The position numbers and the translations under genes were made by a program. Positions 42,468 to 51,385 of a stretch of 64,000 nucleotides of DNA are shown one piece after another (position 1 is the stretch's first letter; each line of letters begins with the position of its first letter). Below the pieces are notes generated by a model. It was not told where the DNA came from. It saw nothing but the letters and a program-made list of their open reading frames with translations, and did not search any database. This DNA is from Duganella sp. Root1480D1 (GTDB taxonomy: Bacteria > Pseudomonadota > Gammaproteobacteria > Burkholderiales > Burkholderiaceae_D). Where the stretch lies: the NCBI RefSeq assembly GCF_001427305.1, contig NZ_LMFZ01000003.1:62001-126000 (forward strand), in the 5' to 3' direction.

Positions 42468-45400
42468 ATGTGCCCGGCCGCTGCGCGCTTTAACGACCCG
42501 ATCGCCCATACGTCCACGATGGGCATGCTCGCCAAGATGGGCGGGTCATTGCTCATCGGGGCCCTGGTCGGCGCGGCCATCACGGCGGTGGTTGTCGCCG
42601 CTGTCGTGGCAACGGTTGCCACCGGTGGCCTGGGGCTGGCGGCGGTGCTGGCGATTGGCTTTGGCGTCAGCGTGGCGATGGAGGCCAGTGGACTAAACGG
42701 GTTTATAGACAATCAGGTCAACAGGGCGGTCGACAAGTTCATACCGCCTTCAATTGAGGGCAAGATCGTCAGCGGGTCACCGGACGTGAAGTTCAATTCC
42801 TTGCCCGCCGCGCGCGCCGCCGCGCCCGGTGAACTCGACACCATTGCCTGCAACAAGCATTCGTCGGGCCCGGCGCCCATGCTGGCCCAAGGTTCCGATA
42901 ACGTCTTCATCAACGACCAGCCTGCGGCCCGCAAGGGCGACATGACGACTTGCGGCGGCACCATCGCCGAAGGTTCAGAGAACGTGTTCGTCGGCGGGGG
43001 CACGCTGACGGTGCGCGAGATCAAGGACGAGCGGCCATGGTGGATCACGGCGCTCGGGGTGGCAATTGGCATCGCGTTGACGCTGTGCGGCCGTGGCAAG
43101 ATGAACCTGTCGGCGCTAAAGTCGGCACTGCCTTGCCTGCTGCTTAATTTCGGAGCTTCGTTTGCGGGCAGTATGGTCGGCCATCAGATCCGTACCGCGA
43201 TTGGCAATCCGGTCAACGTCATCACGGGCGGGAAGGTGCTGAACGATCCGCCGGATTTTTCGCTGGCTGGGCCTCTCGCATTGAGTTGGGAGCGCTTCTA
43301 CAGCAGCCATGACCACCGCGCGGATGGCCTGCTTGGCCGCGGCTGGAGTGTGCCGTTCGAGTTAGAGTTGAAAGTTGTGCGGGATAGTACCGGCATGCTT
43401 ACGGCGCTGGAATTCACCGATGCCCAGGGCCGAACCATGGCCTTTCCTCCCGTGCTGCCCGGCGAGAGCCACTACAGCACCGCCGAAGGGTATTACCTGA
43501 TTTGCACTGAGCTCGGCCAATATCTCATCGAAAGTGTCGACGGGCTGTATTTCGATTTCGGCGTCCCTGATCCAGGGTTTGGCGCTACGCTTAAGCTACA
43601 GCGTATCGAAGACCGCAACGGAAACTGGAATGCGCTGCGTTATGACAACGCCGGTAAGCTACGCAAGCTGAACGACAGCTGCGGCCGCACGCTCGAACTG
43701 CATTATTCACCTGCCCACCCGCTTCGAGTGGAGCGAATCGAACTGGTTCAGGGTATCGAAGGCGAACCGGCGGAAACCCTTGTGTGCTACGGCTACGACC
43801 TAGAGGGCCAACTGGCCGAGGTTATTGGCCGCGATCGGCAGGTCAGGCGCTGGTTCGCTTACCAGGACGGTTTGATGAGCGAACACCGCAGCGCAGCCGG
43901 CCTGCGCTGCCACTATGCGTGGAGCGGCAGCGGCCCTGGTGCGCGTGTGCTACGTCACTGGACCGACGACGGCGAAGCTTATGATTTCGAGTATGACCTG
44001 AACCATGGCGTCACGACCGTCACTGACCAGATCGGCCGTGTCAATCGATGGGAATGGAGCCGCGATTGCCAACCCACTTCATTCACCGACCCGGAGGGAA
44101 ATACCTGGCACTACGATTGGGATGAGCGGCGCAGGCTCACGCAGATGACCGATCCGCTGGGCGCCTGTACTCAATGGGAATATGATGAAGCCGGCCGCAT
44201 GGTCAAGTGCATCAGCGCACTTGGCCAGATCGAATCGGTGCAATGGCACGATCGACTGAACCTGCCGACCGCCGAAATCGATGCCGCTGGAAACCGCACC
44301 GAATATCACTACGATAAGGTCGGTAACCTGACGGCCATCACCGACCCGCTCGGCCACGTCACGGAGCAGTTCCACGATGCGCGGGGCCTGCCGCACACGC
44401 TGCGCGATGCAAGCGGTGGCGTCAAACACCTGGAGTGGAATGCGCGGGCACAGCTGACAGCGCATGTCGACTGCTCGGGAAAGCGAACCGTCTACGCATA
44501 CGACGCGCGCGGCAGCCTGGCCCGGAGCGTGGATGCCGTGGGCCAAGCCACGATATACGCCGCAGACGATCACGGACGCATTGTCTCCATCGTTCATCCC
44601 GACGGCGCTCAGGAGAATTTCGAGTATGACGCGGCTGGGCGGCTGAGCGCCAGCCAGACTGGCGGCGATCGCATCACGCGCTACGAGCGCAACGCGAGGG
44701 GACTGATCACGCGCCGCCGCAATGCATTGGGCAGGAGTGTTGAGTTCAGGTACGACGCGGCTTTCAGGCTAGTTGAACTGGTCAACGAGAATGAGGAGTC
44801 GTACCGCTTCGCCTACGACAAGAATGACCGCGTGATTGCCGAAGTCGGGCTGGACGGAGTCACGAAGCGCATTGCTTACGACCAGCGCGGCCTTGCGGTC
44901 GCGGTCACCAGCGCCGCTGGCGAGTCCGACGAATTGACCCTGCGGATGGAGCGCGACCTGATGGGGCGACTCACCTGCCGCCATGCGCGCGGGTTCAGCA
45001 CATCGTTCCGCTATGACCAGTTGGGCCAGCTTGTGCATGCCGCGACCTTCAGCGAGTACCGCGGTGTGCGCAAAGTATTCGACGAGTTGGCTTTTGCCTA
45101 CAGCAAGCGCGGCGAGCTGCTCAGCGAAACGGGCCACATGGGGATGCTGGCGCATAGTTACGACGAACTCGGGAACCGCGTTAGCACGACACTGCCCGAC
45201 GGAAGGGTGATTCAATCACTCCACTACGGCTCGGGACATGTCCACCAGATCAATCTGGATGGCGAGCTCATTTGCGATCTGGAGCGCGACGACCTGCACC
45301 GCGAAGTTGGTCGCAGCCAGGGCGTGCTGAGCACCAGCTTTAACTACGACGCCATGGGAAGGCGTACCCGCACCCAGTCCGTGCGGGATGGCCGTGCGGT

Positions 45401-46700
45401 GCTCGCCAAGGAATGGGCATATGGCGAGTCGGGCGAGGTGGTGCGGAAAGATCATTCTCTGAATGGCCGGACTTCCTTCATGTACGATCCACTGGGAAGG
45501 ATCTCCTACGCGGGCCAGGAGGCGCGGCGCGAAATGTTCCAGTGGGATGGCGCGGCCAACCTGGTTGACTCCGTTCAGCCCGGTGGATACGTAAGGCACA
45601 ACCGCGTTCTGGTTTTCCAGGACCGGCGCTTTGAATACGACGTGCACGGGCGGCTCGAATCCAAACGTACTGGCGCCCATACCGTTCAGCATTTCAGCTA
45701 TGACGGCGAGCACCGGCTCAGCCAGGTCGAGACATGCCGCAAAGGTGTAACTCAGGTAGTGCGCTTCGACTACGATGCAGTGGGACGCCGCATTCGTAAG
45801 CATGATGAGTTTGGCACCACGCTGTTCCTGTGGAATGGAATGAATTTGCTGCAGGAGCAGCGAGGAGCGCAAGCAGCCACCTACCTCTATGAAGTGAACA
45901 GTCACGTCCCTGTTGCCCGGATAGACAGCGTAGTGGAAGGTGAGACTTTGGGCGAAGGCGATGCGCGTCACGCACGCCCGAAGGCGTCAACTTACTATTT
46001 CCATTGTGATGTGTCAGGCTTGCCGGAGGAATTGAGTGCCGCATCGGGAGAGTTTGCGTGGCGCGCACAATATCAAATGTGGGGCAACACGGTAACCGAG
46101 AGCTGGACTGCTGAGCAAGAGGGCGGGTCGGGTCAGCATGGGTCGCCCTTGCCGCAAAACTTGCGATTTCAAGGTCAATACCATGACAGGGAGAGCGGCC
46201 TTCATTACAACACCTTTCGGTACTACGATCCGGACATCGGGCATTTCACAACGCCTGATCCAATCGGACTGGCAGGCGGGGTAAATCTCTATCAATATGC
46301 GCCAAATCCGATTTCGTGGATTGATCCGTGGGGATGGAACAGCCACGGGGTCTACGACGTGCATGGCGAAGCAAAATTGCCATCAGAGATGTATCGTATG
46401 TCCGATGGCCGGCATTTCCAGGAGGCGAACAGGCAGCTTTACTACCAAATGAAAAATGATCCTCAATTTAAGGCTGCGATTGAGGCAAAATACCCGGGGA
46501 CTTTTGATGCCGTTTCGCCTGGCAGGAGAGGGGCATTCCCTAGGACGGCCCCGCCCGCACTAACCTGGCATCATCACGAGAAAGTTGGCGGGTTATTGCA
46601 ACTTGTCGATCAAGCTGACCACAATGCGAGACATAAGGACTATCACCCCACCGGTAGAGGAGGTCGAAATACATGGGGTGGTGGTAGCAAGTGTCGATGA
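42468..46700 (+). CDS. PAAR-Rhs type VI effector with WHH-type nuclease C-terminus
   Basis: 1410 aa. PrePAAR motif AARFNDPIAHT (5-15); TM helices ~20-75; PAAR domain ~100-180 (SDNVFINDQPAARKGDMTTC); a further hydrophobic hairpin ~190-240; Rhs/YD repeats ~260-1250 forming a cocoon; the core ends with PDPIGLAGGVNLYQYAPNP and IDPWGW, after which self-cleavage is usual. The toxin (~1291-1410) ends TWHHHEKVGGLLQLVDQADH with His1385, His1389 and His1393, like HNH/ENDO VII 'WHH' nucleases, so a DNA-targeting toxin is inferred. GC content falls across the toxin, a sign of tip exchange. Confidence 0.92.
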   Translation: MCPAAARFNDPIAHTSTMGMLAKMGGSLLIGALVGAAITAVVVAAVVATVATGGLGLAAVLAIGFGVSVAMEASGLNGFIDNQVNRAVDKFIPPSIEGKIVSGSPDVKFNSLPAARAAAPGELDTIACNKHSSGPAPMLAQGSDNVFINDQPAARKGDMTTCGGTIAEGSENVFVGGGTLTVREIKDERPWWITALGVAIGIALTLCGRGKMNLSALKSALPCLLLNFGASFAGSMVGHQIRTAIGNPVNVITGGKVLNDPPDFSLAGPLALSWERFYSSHDHRADGLLGRGWSVPFELELKVVRDSTGMLTALEFTDAQGRTMAFPPVLPGESHYSTAEGYYLICTELGQYLIESVDGLYFDFGVPDPGFGATLKLQRIEDRNGNWNALRYDNAGKLRKLNDSCGRTLELHYSPAHPLRVERIELVQGIEGEPAETLVCYGYDLEGQLAEVIGRDRQVRRWFAYQDGLMSEHRSAAGLRCHYAWSGSGPGARVLRHWTDDGEAYDFEYDLNHGVTTVTDQIGRVNRWEWSRDCQPTSFTDPEGNTWHYDWDERRRLTQMTDPLGACTQWEYDEAGRMVKCISALGQIESVQWHDRLNLPTAEIDAAGNRTEYHYDKVGNLTAITDPLGHVTEQFHDARGLPHTLRDASGGVKHLEWNARAQLTAHVDCSGKRTVYAYDARGSLARSVDAVGQATIYAADDHGRIVSIVHPDGAQENFEYDAAGRLSASQTGGDRITRYERNARGLITRRRNALGRSVEFRYDAAFRLVELVNENEESYRFAYDKNDRVIAEVGLDGVTKRIAYDQRGLAVAVTSAAGESDELTLRMERDLMGRLTCRHARGFSTSFRYDQLGQLVHAATFSEYRGVRKVFDELAFAYSKRGELLSETGHMGMLAHSYDELGNRVSTTLPDGRVIQSLHYGSGHVHQINLDGELICDLERDDLHREVGRSQGVLSTSFNYDAMGRRTRTQSVRDGRAVLAKEWAYGESGEVVRKDHSLNGRTSFMYDPLGRISYAGQEARREMFQWDGAANLVDSVQPGGYVRHNRVLVFQDRRFEYDVHGRLESKRTGAHTVQHFSYDGEHRLSQVETCRKGVTQVVRFDYDAVGRRIRKHDEFGTTLFLWNGMNLLQEQRGAQAATYLYEVNSHVPVARIDSVVEGETLGEGDARHARPKASTYYFHCDVSGLPEELSAASGEFAWRAQYQMWGNTVTESWTAEQEGGSGQHGSPLPQNLRFQGQYHDRESGLHYNTFRYYDPDIGHFTTPDPIGLAGGVNLYQYAPNPISWIDPWGWNSHGVYDVHGEAKLPSEMYRMSDGRHFQEANRQLYYQMKNDPQFKAAIEAKYPGTFDAVSPGRRGAFPRTAPPALTWHHHEKVGGLLQLVDQADHNARHKDYHPTGRGGRNTWGGGSKCR

Positions 46701-46718
46701 TTTTGTAAAGGGAAACTT

Positions 46719-47063
46719 ATGGAGTATTTTAAATCTGTTTCGGATTTGATTGCTGGCTTAAAGAAGCTGGAGCAGGAAGCATGGATTTACACCAACATGC
46801 AAAGTTGGTTGTCAAATCCACAGAAGGCTGATTTTTATTATTTGCCTTGGGATTATATGCAGAGTCTCGAGGATGATGAAGTTTATGAGAACGATGATGG
46901 TGCGGAACTGCCACTTGATTTGAAAGATAAAAATTTGAAGGAATGGATGATTGTTAATGTGCTTGTTCATATTGCAAAATCTGTTGACTGGAGGGCCGAG
47001 GGCATGAAAGAGTTCATTGAGCAAGTCAACTATTATCGCGAATTTGATACATTTAAGCGATGA
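46719..47063 (+). CDS. Probable immunity protein to the Rhs nuclease
   Basis: 114 aa acidic cytoplasmic protein without signal peptide (DLIAGLKKLEQEAWIYTNMQ; EWMIVNVLVHIAKSVDWRAEG). It is AT-rich like the toxin segment and begins 18 bp after the Rhs stop, the standard immunity position. AAAGGGAAACTT precedes the ATG. It is not a family I can name with certainty. A decayed paralogue of its 5' end lies at 47508-47557. Confidence 0.75.
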   Translation: MEYFKSVSDLIAGLKKLEQEAWIYTNMQSWLSNPQKADFYYLPWDYMQSLEDDEVYENDDGAELPLDLKDKNLKEWMIVNVLVHIAKSVDWRAEGMKEFIEQVNYYREFDTFKR

Positions 47064-47067
47064 CAGA

Positions 47068-47492
47068 ATGACGGTGCCGGAAAGCCTTCGCCGTCCCATG
47101 AAAGACAACCATTTTCATGGCTGTTCGCAGCCGATAGATAATTCTGACTTAGACGCTTGCGAACCGGCGTCAAAAGTCGAAGTGATTACGGACGATGATG
47201 ATGATGACCTTTCTTCTTTGTGTGTTTGGCTTGACAAAGGGGCTATATCGCGCTGGCAAGGGAAATGGATGGGAGCGATATTGAGTGCGAATTTTTGGAT
47301 CAAATAAATGGCTTCAAACCGAAGCGGCTTGAGTACAAGTTAGAGGAAACGATCCTACAGTTGACGTTATTTTATGACGAGTACTTCGACAGACAGCGGA
47401 CGCTCCAACAATTGAAAGTCAAATTTCCTGAAGGGCTTGCGAATAGATTCGATCAGGTTACCAAATGCCTCAGGTCAATCTTTGGCAGGTGA
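47068..47492 (+). pseudogene. Probable decayed orphan immunity/toxin-tip gene
   Basis: Two overlapping AT-rich reading frames: 47068-47307 (acidic, DDDDDDLSSLCVWLDKGAIS) and 47265-47492 (ECEFLDQINGFKPKRLEYKL; LTLFYDEYFDRQRTLQQLKV). They would make one continuous ~140-residue protein if joined by a frameshift near 47270. Position after the immunity gene fits an orphan module left by earlier tip exchange. No homologue recognised. Alternatively the second frame alone is expressed from the ATG at 47265. Confidence 0.4.
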
Positions 47493-47507
47493 ACTTCCAA
47501 GCGCTAT

Positions 47508-47557
47508 TTCGAGTTTGATCGCAGACTTGATAAATCAGAACAGGGAGCATGGATTCG
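47508..47557 (+). pseudogene. Fragment of a second immunity gene copy
   Basis: Ungapped alignment with 46737-46786 of the immunity gene gives 37 identities in 50 nt. The translated text SSLIADLINQNREHGF parallels SDLIAGLKKLEQEAWI. The frame has no proper start and stops soon after, so it is a relic. Confidence 0.55.
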
Positions 47558-47781
47558 CGCTGATATTACGGTTAGGATGGTAAATCCCCAATCAGCAGAT
47601 GACTGCTAATTTCAGGCTTGCTCGCAGCCGATAGGCGATACCCAACTAGTGAATTGCGGTGGTCTGACCAAGCGAGTTACAATGCCGGCCCGGCGCTTAA
47701 GTTAGGGGGCTTCCTTCGGGCCTCTTCTCGGTTGAAGTGTTTGGGCCTGGCATTCGTGTTCGAATCCGTAGCGCTCTCTTG
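47558..47781. other. Island right end without genes
   Basis: No plausible gene. Contains TTCGAATCC (47759-47767) and a CGCTCTCT-like acceptor remnant, the 3' half of a tRNA-like sequence, immediately left of the repeated terminator. Confidence 0.5.
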
Positions 47782-47821
47782 GATTCAAGCGAAAAGCCTC
47801 GAGGAGACTCGGGGCTTTTTG
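47782..47821. repeat. Direct repeat, right island boundary (att-like) with terminator
   Basis: GATTCAAGCGAAAAGCCTCG and continuing: 38 of 40 identical to 39843-39882 after tRNA-Ser. It forms the same hairpin (GCCTCGAG-GAGA-CTCGGGGC-type, one wobble) and T-run, and lies the same distance from a TTCGAATCC. Confidence 0.65.
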
Positions 47822-47848
47822 TATTCGTACTCAACAAAAGGACTTGAT

Positions 47849-48355
47849 ATGAAGTTGATCTCCGCTATCCTGCTTGCCGCGTCGCTCGCGGTGAACGCTC
47901 AAGCAGCTAACCCGAATCCGGATGTCAAACAGGTGAAGGCCACGCACGACCTCCTGGTAGCGATGCAAGCCGAGAAAATGATGCGCATGACCGCCGGCAT
48001 GAGCCGCTACCCATCGGATGCCGAGCGCAAGAAGGTGATGGATAAAGTGACGGCAACGCCGTCCGAAACCATCTACAACGGGCTGGCGACACCGGTGGCC
48101 CGCCTCCTCAGCCCGGAGACTGTCACCGAGATGACGCGCTTCTACCAGTCCAGCTATGGCCAGAAGGTGCTGAACAACATCTACAATAGTGGCGCTCAAC
48201 TCTACCCGACCGTGCCCAAGGCGACGCCCGCCGAACAGGCCGAATTGAAGAAGCCTGCCTACATCAAGGCTGATCAGGAATTCAAGGCGAATGAACAAGC
48301 CATTCATCACGAAGTGTTCGTGCTGCTGAAACAGATCATCAACCCGAAGAAATAG
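47849..48355 (+). CDS. Exported DUF2059-like protein
   Basis: 168 aa. Signal peptide MKLISAILLAASLAVNAQA, then an all-helical domain (DLLVAMQAEKMMRMTAGMSR; YQSSYGQKVLNNIYNS) of the kind seen in DUF2059 proteins, periplasmic and uncharacterised. Start at 47849 behind AAAAGGA; the longer in-frame ORF upstream runs through the tRNA-like remnant and is not real. First gene after the island. Confidence 0.7.
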   Translation: MKLISAILLAASLAVNAQAANPNPDVKQVKATHDLLVAMQAEKMMRMTAGMSRYPSDAERKKVMDKVTATPSETIYNGLATPVARLLSPETVTEMTRFYQSSYGQKVLNNIYNSGAQLYPTVPKATPAEQAELKKPAYIKADQEFKANEQAIHHEVFVLLKQIINPKK

Positions 48356-48409
48356 ACCATGCTTCTTGCGCGTCGCCGCGTCCCTTTTTCAAATATTCGT
48401 GAGATTTAA

Positions 48410-48769
48410 ATGGCAGTTTCCAAAACCCGTCTCGATGCGTCCCGTTTCTTCCTCCGCCTTGCCATTGGCGGCATGGCTATCCTCATGGGCTTTGAAGCCA
48501 TCCGGCATTCCGTCTTCCCATCCTCGCTGAGTGGCGCCGGCCACTGGGCCTTGCACTTGGCCGAGATGCTGTGCGGTGCGCTGATCATGATTGGCTTCCT
48601 GATGCCTTATGCCAGCGCGGTGCTGACCCTGGTTGTCGGTTTGCCGATCGTGCTGGGCTGGATTCATGGCGCGCCGGTGCTGGGCAACCTGCATGCGCTG
48701 TTCCTGTTGCTGGTCGTCTCGGCCACTGCGCTGGGCGGCGCGGGGCAGTGGGCGCTCGGCCGGGAGTAA
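48410..48769 (+). CDS. DoxX-like small membrane protein
   Basis: 119 aa with four TM helices (FFLRLAIGGMAILMGFEAI; ALHLAEMLCGALIMIGFL; AVLTLVVGLPIVLGWI; ALFLLLVVSATALGGAG) in the DoxX/DoxD-like pattern. Membrane protein of unknown role in most bacteria. A short non-coding gap separates it from the DUF2059-like gene. Confidence 0.65.
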   Translation: MAVSKTRLDASRFFLRLAIGGMAILMGFEAIRHSVFPSSLSGAGHWALHLAEMLCGALIMIGFLMPYASAVLTLVVGLPIVLGWIHGAPVLGNLHALFLLLVVSATALGGAGQWALGRE

Positions 48770-48815
48770 GGCTCGCAATCCAGGAGCCTTCGCGGTTCTG
48801 CGCTATGCTTGGGCA

Positions 48816-49556
48816 ATGAACTGGAAGGCTCTCTTGTTTTGCGTTTTCGCCGTACCTTGGGCGCGGGCGGAGACCATTACGCTCAGTAATGGCGAGTGGT
48901 TGCCTTACCTGTCCGAGACATTGCCGTACTACGGTGCCGTGTCGCGCATCGTGACGGAAGCCTTCGCGCTGGAAGGCATTACCGTCAACTATGTGTTCCG
49001 CCCCTGGCCGCGTGCGTATGCCGAAGCCCAGCATGGGGTGGTGAACGGCTCGCTGGTCTGGAGCGTGGGGCCGCCCTCGACTGAACGCGCGCGGGAATTC
49101 CTGTCCAGCGATACCGTGCTTGAGGCCCAATCCGTTTTCTTTCACCGCAAAGGCTACAGCTTCAGCTGGAACAGGGACGCCGACCTCGCCGGCCTGCGTG
49201 TCGGCGGCGTGGCAGGCTATGAATACCGCTTCGAGGACGTGCCGGGCGTCCACCTGGACCGCGCGCCGACCGAAGAACTCAATTTTCGCAAGCTGGTGGC
49301 GGGGCGGATCGACGTCGTTCCAGCCAGCCTCGATGTCGGCCGCTATATCCTGCGCACCAGGTTCAAGCCGGAAGAAGCTGCCGGCATCACGGTGGCAGCA
49401 GGCCGCTACAACACCACCCAATACCGCCTGATCATGCGCCGTGCCGACGCTGCGAATGCCGGCTATATCGAGCGCTTCAACCGCGGCCTGCGCAAGTTGA
49501 AGGAAAGCGGCAAGTACGACCAGTACATGGCCGACCTGGCTGCCGGCCGCTACTGA
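48816..49556 (+). CDS. Periplasmic solute-binding-like protein (SBP family 3 type)
   Basis: 246 aa. The signal peptide ends near ARA-ET (residue ~18). Fold features of family 3 extracellular solute-binding proteins: ETITLSNGEWLPYLSETLPY, AFALEGITVNYVFRPWPRAY, DADLAGLRVGGVAGYEY and ERFNRGLRKLKESGKYDQYM. It stands alone without ABC permeases. Such orphans in this group are common; a sensing or binding role is inferred and ligand is unknown. Confidence 0.75.
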   Translation: MNWKALLFCVFAVPWARAETITLSNGEWLPYLSETLPYYGAVSRIVTEAFALEGITVNYVFRPWPRAYAEAQHGVVNGSLVWSVGPPSTERAREFLSSDTVLEAQSVFFHRKGYSFSWNRDADLAGLRVGGVAGYEYRFEDVPGVHLDRAPTEELNFRKLVAGRIDVVPASLDVGRYILRTRFKPEEAAGITVAAGRYNTTQYRLIMRRADAANAGYIERFNRGLRKLKESGKYDQYMADLAAGRY

Positions 49557-49584
49557 TCCCGTACTACTTGCCGGAAACAAATAA

Positions 49585-49600
49585 CTGTATATAATTACAG
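49585..49600. promoter_or_regulatory. LexA (SOS) box
   Basis: CTGT-ATATAATT-ACAG, a perfect CTGT-N8-ACAG with an AT-only spacer, 31 bp upstream of the ATG of the next gene. Confidence 0.8.
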
Positions 49601-49630
49601 TATTTTCAGCAAGCTAACACTGGAGCCGCG

Positions 49631-50122
49631 ATGACCGACGAGTTGATGGAAGAGGAAGTGCTGGTACAGGAAGACCGCGTCTGGCAAGACAATGGCTGGA
49701 CCGCGCGCGTCATCAAGAATGAAGACGATGATGGCTGGGCCGTTGCGATGATCAAGGATGGCGAGGCGGAACCTGCGTTGGTTGGTCCCTGGACCATGGG
49801 CCGCGACAAGAAGAATCCCAAGCCGCTGGACGTGAATGCCTTCAACACCCTGGTCAAGACCGCCAGCGAAGTCATTCGTCGCCATGAGCAGCAGCTGCAC
49901 GCGCAATTGCACCGCAGCGTGCGCGTTCATACCGAAGGCGCCGCCTACATCACCGTCAACCTCGACATCACCCCGGACGAGGACGATCCCTATGCGACCC
50001 TGACTGCTTTCGATCCGTTTGGCGAAGAACAGGCGCAAGTGCGCGTGGCGCCAAATTTCAAGCTGAGCGTCGCCAGCGCGACTGCGTGGATGGAAGCAGG
50101 CTACCGCAAGCCGTCGACGTGA
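49631..50122 (+). CDS. Unknown protein under a LexA box
   Basis: 163 aa acidic cytoplasmic protein with no recognised domain. N-terminal acidic part (MEEEVLVQEDRVWQDNGWTA), a central helix (LVKTASEVIRRHEQQLHAQLH) and a beta-rich C-terminal half (AAYITVNLDITPDEDDPYATL). The upstream LexA box predicts induction by DNA damage. Stands alone; neighbours are an orphan binding protein and a PHB depolymerase. Function unknown; a DNA-damage role is inference from the promoter only. Confidence 0.8.
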   Translation: MTDELMEEEVLVQEDRVWQDNGWTARVIKNEDDDGWAVAMIKDGEAEPALVGPWTMGRDKKNPKPLDVNAFNTLVKTASEVIRRHEQQLHAQLHRSVRVHTEGAAYITVNLDITPDEDDPYATLTAFDPFGEEQAQVRVAPNFKLSVASATAWMEAGYRKPST

Positions 50123-50155
50123 AAAAAGATCATGTGCACATAAGGTCAATCGTGA

Positions 50156-50171
50156 CAAAGTGCGCACTTTG
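50156..50171. promoter_or_regulatory. 16-bp perfect palindrome upstream of the PHB depolymerase gene
   Basis: CAAAGTGCGCACTTTG, 117 bp before the start codon. Possible operator; the binding protein is unknown. Confidence 0.4.
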
Positions 50172-50287
50172 CAGGGCCTTGCACGGCTAAGCTGAAAGGG
50201 TTTGCGCGAACTCAATTGCAGACGATCTTCGTGACGATATAGTCGCCTGACGCCAGCGTGGCGTTCCCTTTCAATAGGAGGCACAGC

Positions 50288-51367
50288 ATGATCGCAAGCT
50301 CCAGCAGCAAGGTCGTCCAACTCGGTTCGTACAAGGCTTCAAGGCGCAACAACTCGATCTCCGGCCTTTCATCCGGGGCGTTCATGACAGTGCAGCTTCA
50401 CCTGGCCCATTCGGCCAGCTTTGCGGGAGCGGGCATCATAGCCGGAGGACCGTTTCGCTGCGCTGAAATTTTCCGGCCGGACGATGTGATGACCGCGGAA
50501 GACGCTTGCATCGAGAATTCGCTGTATATCTGCATGAATCCACTGATCCCGCAGGTTTCACCGGACGCGCAAACGCTGGCGGCCATGGCCCAGGAGACCG
50601 CCAGGGCAGGGCGGATCGATGCGGTGACCAACCTGGCCGACGACCGCCTTTACATCTTCACCGGCAGCGCGGACGACGTGGTGGATTCGGACGTGGTAGC
50701 GCGGACCCGCAAGTTCTATGAGCTGCTGGGTGTGAACCCGGCCAATATCCATTATGTCGACAGCGTGCCGGCAGGGCATAGCATCATTACCGACAATCCC
50801 GAAGATTCGGAACTGGCCACCAACCAGCCGCCGTACATCAACAACGGTGGCTTCATGCAATCGCACGACATCCTGCGCCACATCTACAGCGACCTGCAGC
50901 CGGCGGCGGAAAGCCTGGCGGGGCAGTTGCTGCGTTTCGACCAGAGCGAATTTTTTGCCGATGCGAAGGACCGGGCCAGCATGAGCCAGTTTGGCTACAT
51001 CTATATCCCTTCCAACGTGGCCGCGGGTCGCGTGAAAGAGCCGCGCGTGCACATCGCACTGCACGGCTGCAAGCAAGGCTACAACTACACCGACTACGTC
51101 AACGGACGCGCCGACATCGCCAACCAGCCGCCCTACGGCAACCGCTATTTCACCACCACAGGCTACAACCACATTGCAGAGAGCAATGACATCATCGTGC
51201 TCTATCCCCAGGCGGAAGGAATGGACAATGACACTGTCCAGAACCCCGACGGGTGCTGGGACTGGTGGGGCTATACCAGCCAGGATCCGCAAGCTCCCGA
51301 CTATTATTCGCACGAAGCGGTCCAGATCAAGGCGATCCATGCCATGCTCGACCGGCTGTGCGCCTGA
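50288..51367 (+). CDS. PHB depolymerase-like esterase without signal peptide
   Basis: 359 aa alpha/beta hydrolase of the short-chain poly(3-hydroxybutyrate) depolymerase group. Lipase box GLSSG (nucleophilic Ser in ISGLSSGAFMTVQLH), Asp region DDVVDSDVVART and His in VPAGHSI; a C-terminal lobe has HIALHGCKQGY and NPDGCWDWWGYTSQDPQAPD. No signal peptide is visible, so cytoplasmic granule or oligomer hydrolysis is more likely than secretion. AGGAGG lies seven bases before the ATG. A phasin-like gene follows 18 bp later, supporting a link to storage polymer. Confidence 0.85.
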   Translation: MIASSSSKVVQLGSYKASRRNNSISGLSSGAFMTVQLHLAHSASFAGAGIIAGGPFRCAEIFRPDDVMTAEDACIENSLYICMNPLIPQVSPDAQTLAAMAQETARAGRIDAVTNLADDRLYIFTGSADDVVDSDVVARTRKFYELLGVNPANIHYVDSVPAGHSIITDNPEDSELATNQPPYINNGGFMQSHDILRHIYSDLQPAAESLAGQLLRFDQSEFFADAKDRASMSQFGYIYIPSNVAAGRVKEPRVHIALHGCKQGYNYTDYVNGRADIANQPPYGNRYFTTTGYNHIAESNDIIVLYPQAEGMDNDTVQNPDGCWDWWGYTSQDPQAPDYYSHEAVQIKAIHAMLDRLCA

Positions 51368-51385
51368 GTTCCATTGGAGGACGAT

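Noticed and set aside
43784..44629. Small extra plus-strand frames inside the Rhs gene
   Set aside because: Other-frame shadows of the Rhs repeats with no start signals.
47620..47640. CGCAGCCGATAG shared by 47127 and 47622 as a mobile repeat
   Set aside because: The match is about a dozen bases only and has no inverted or flanking structure.
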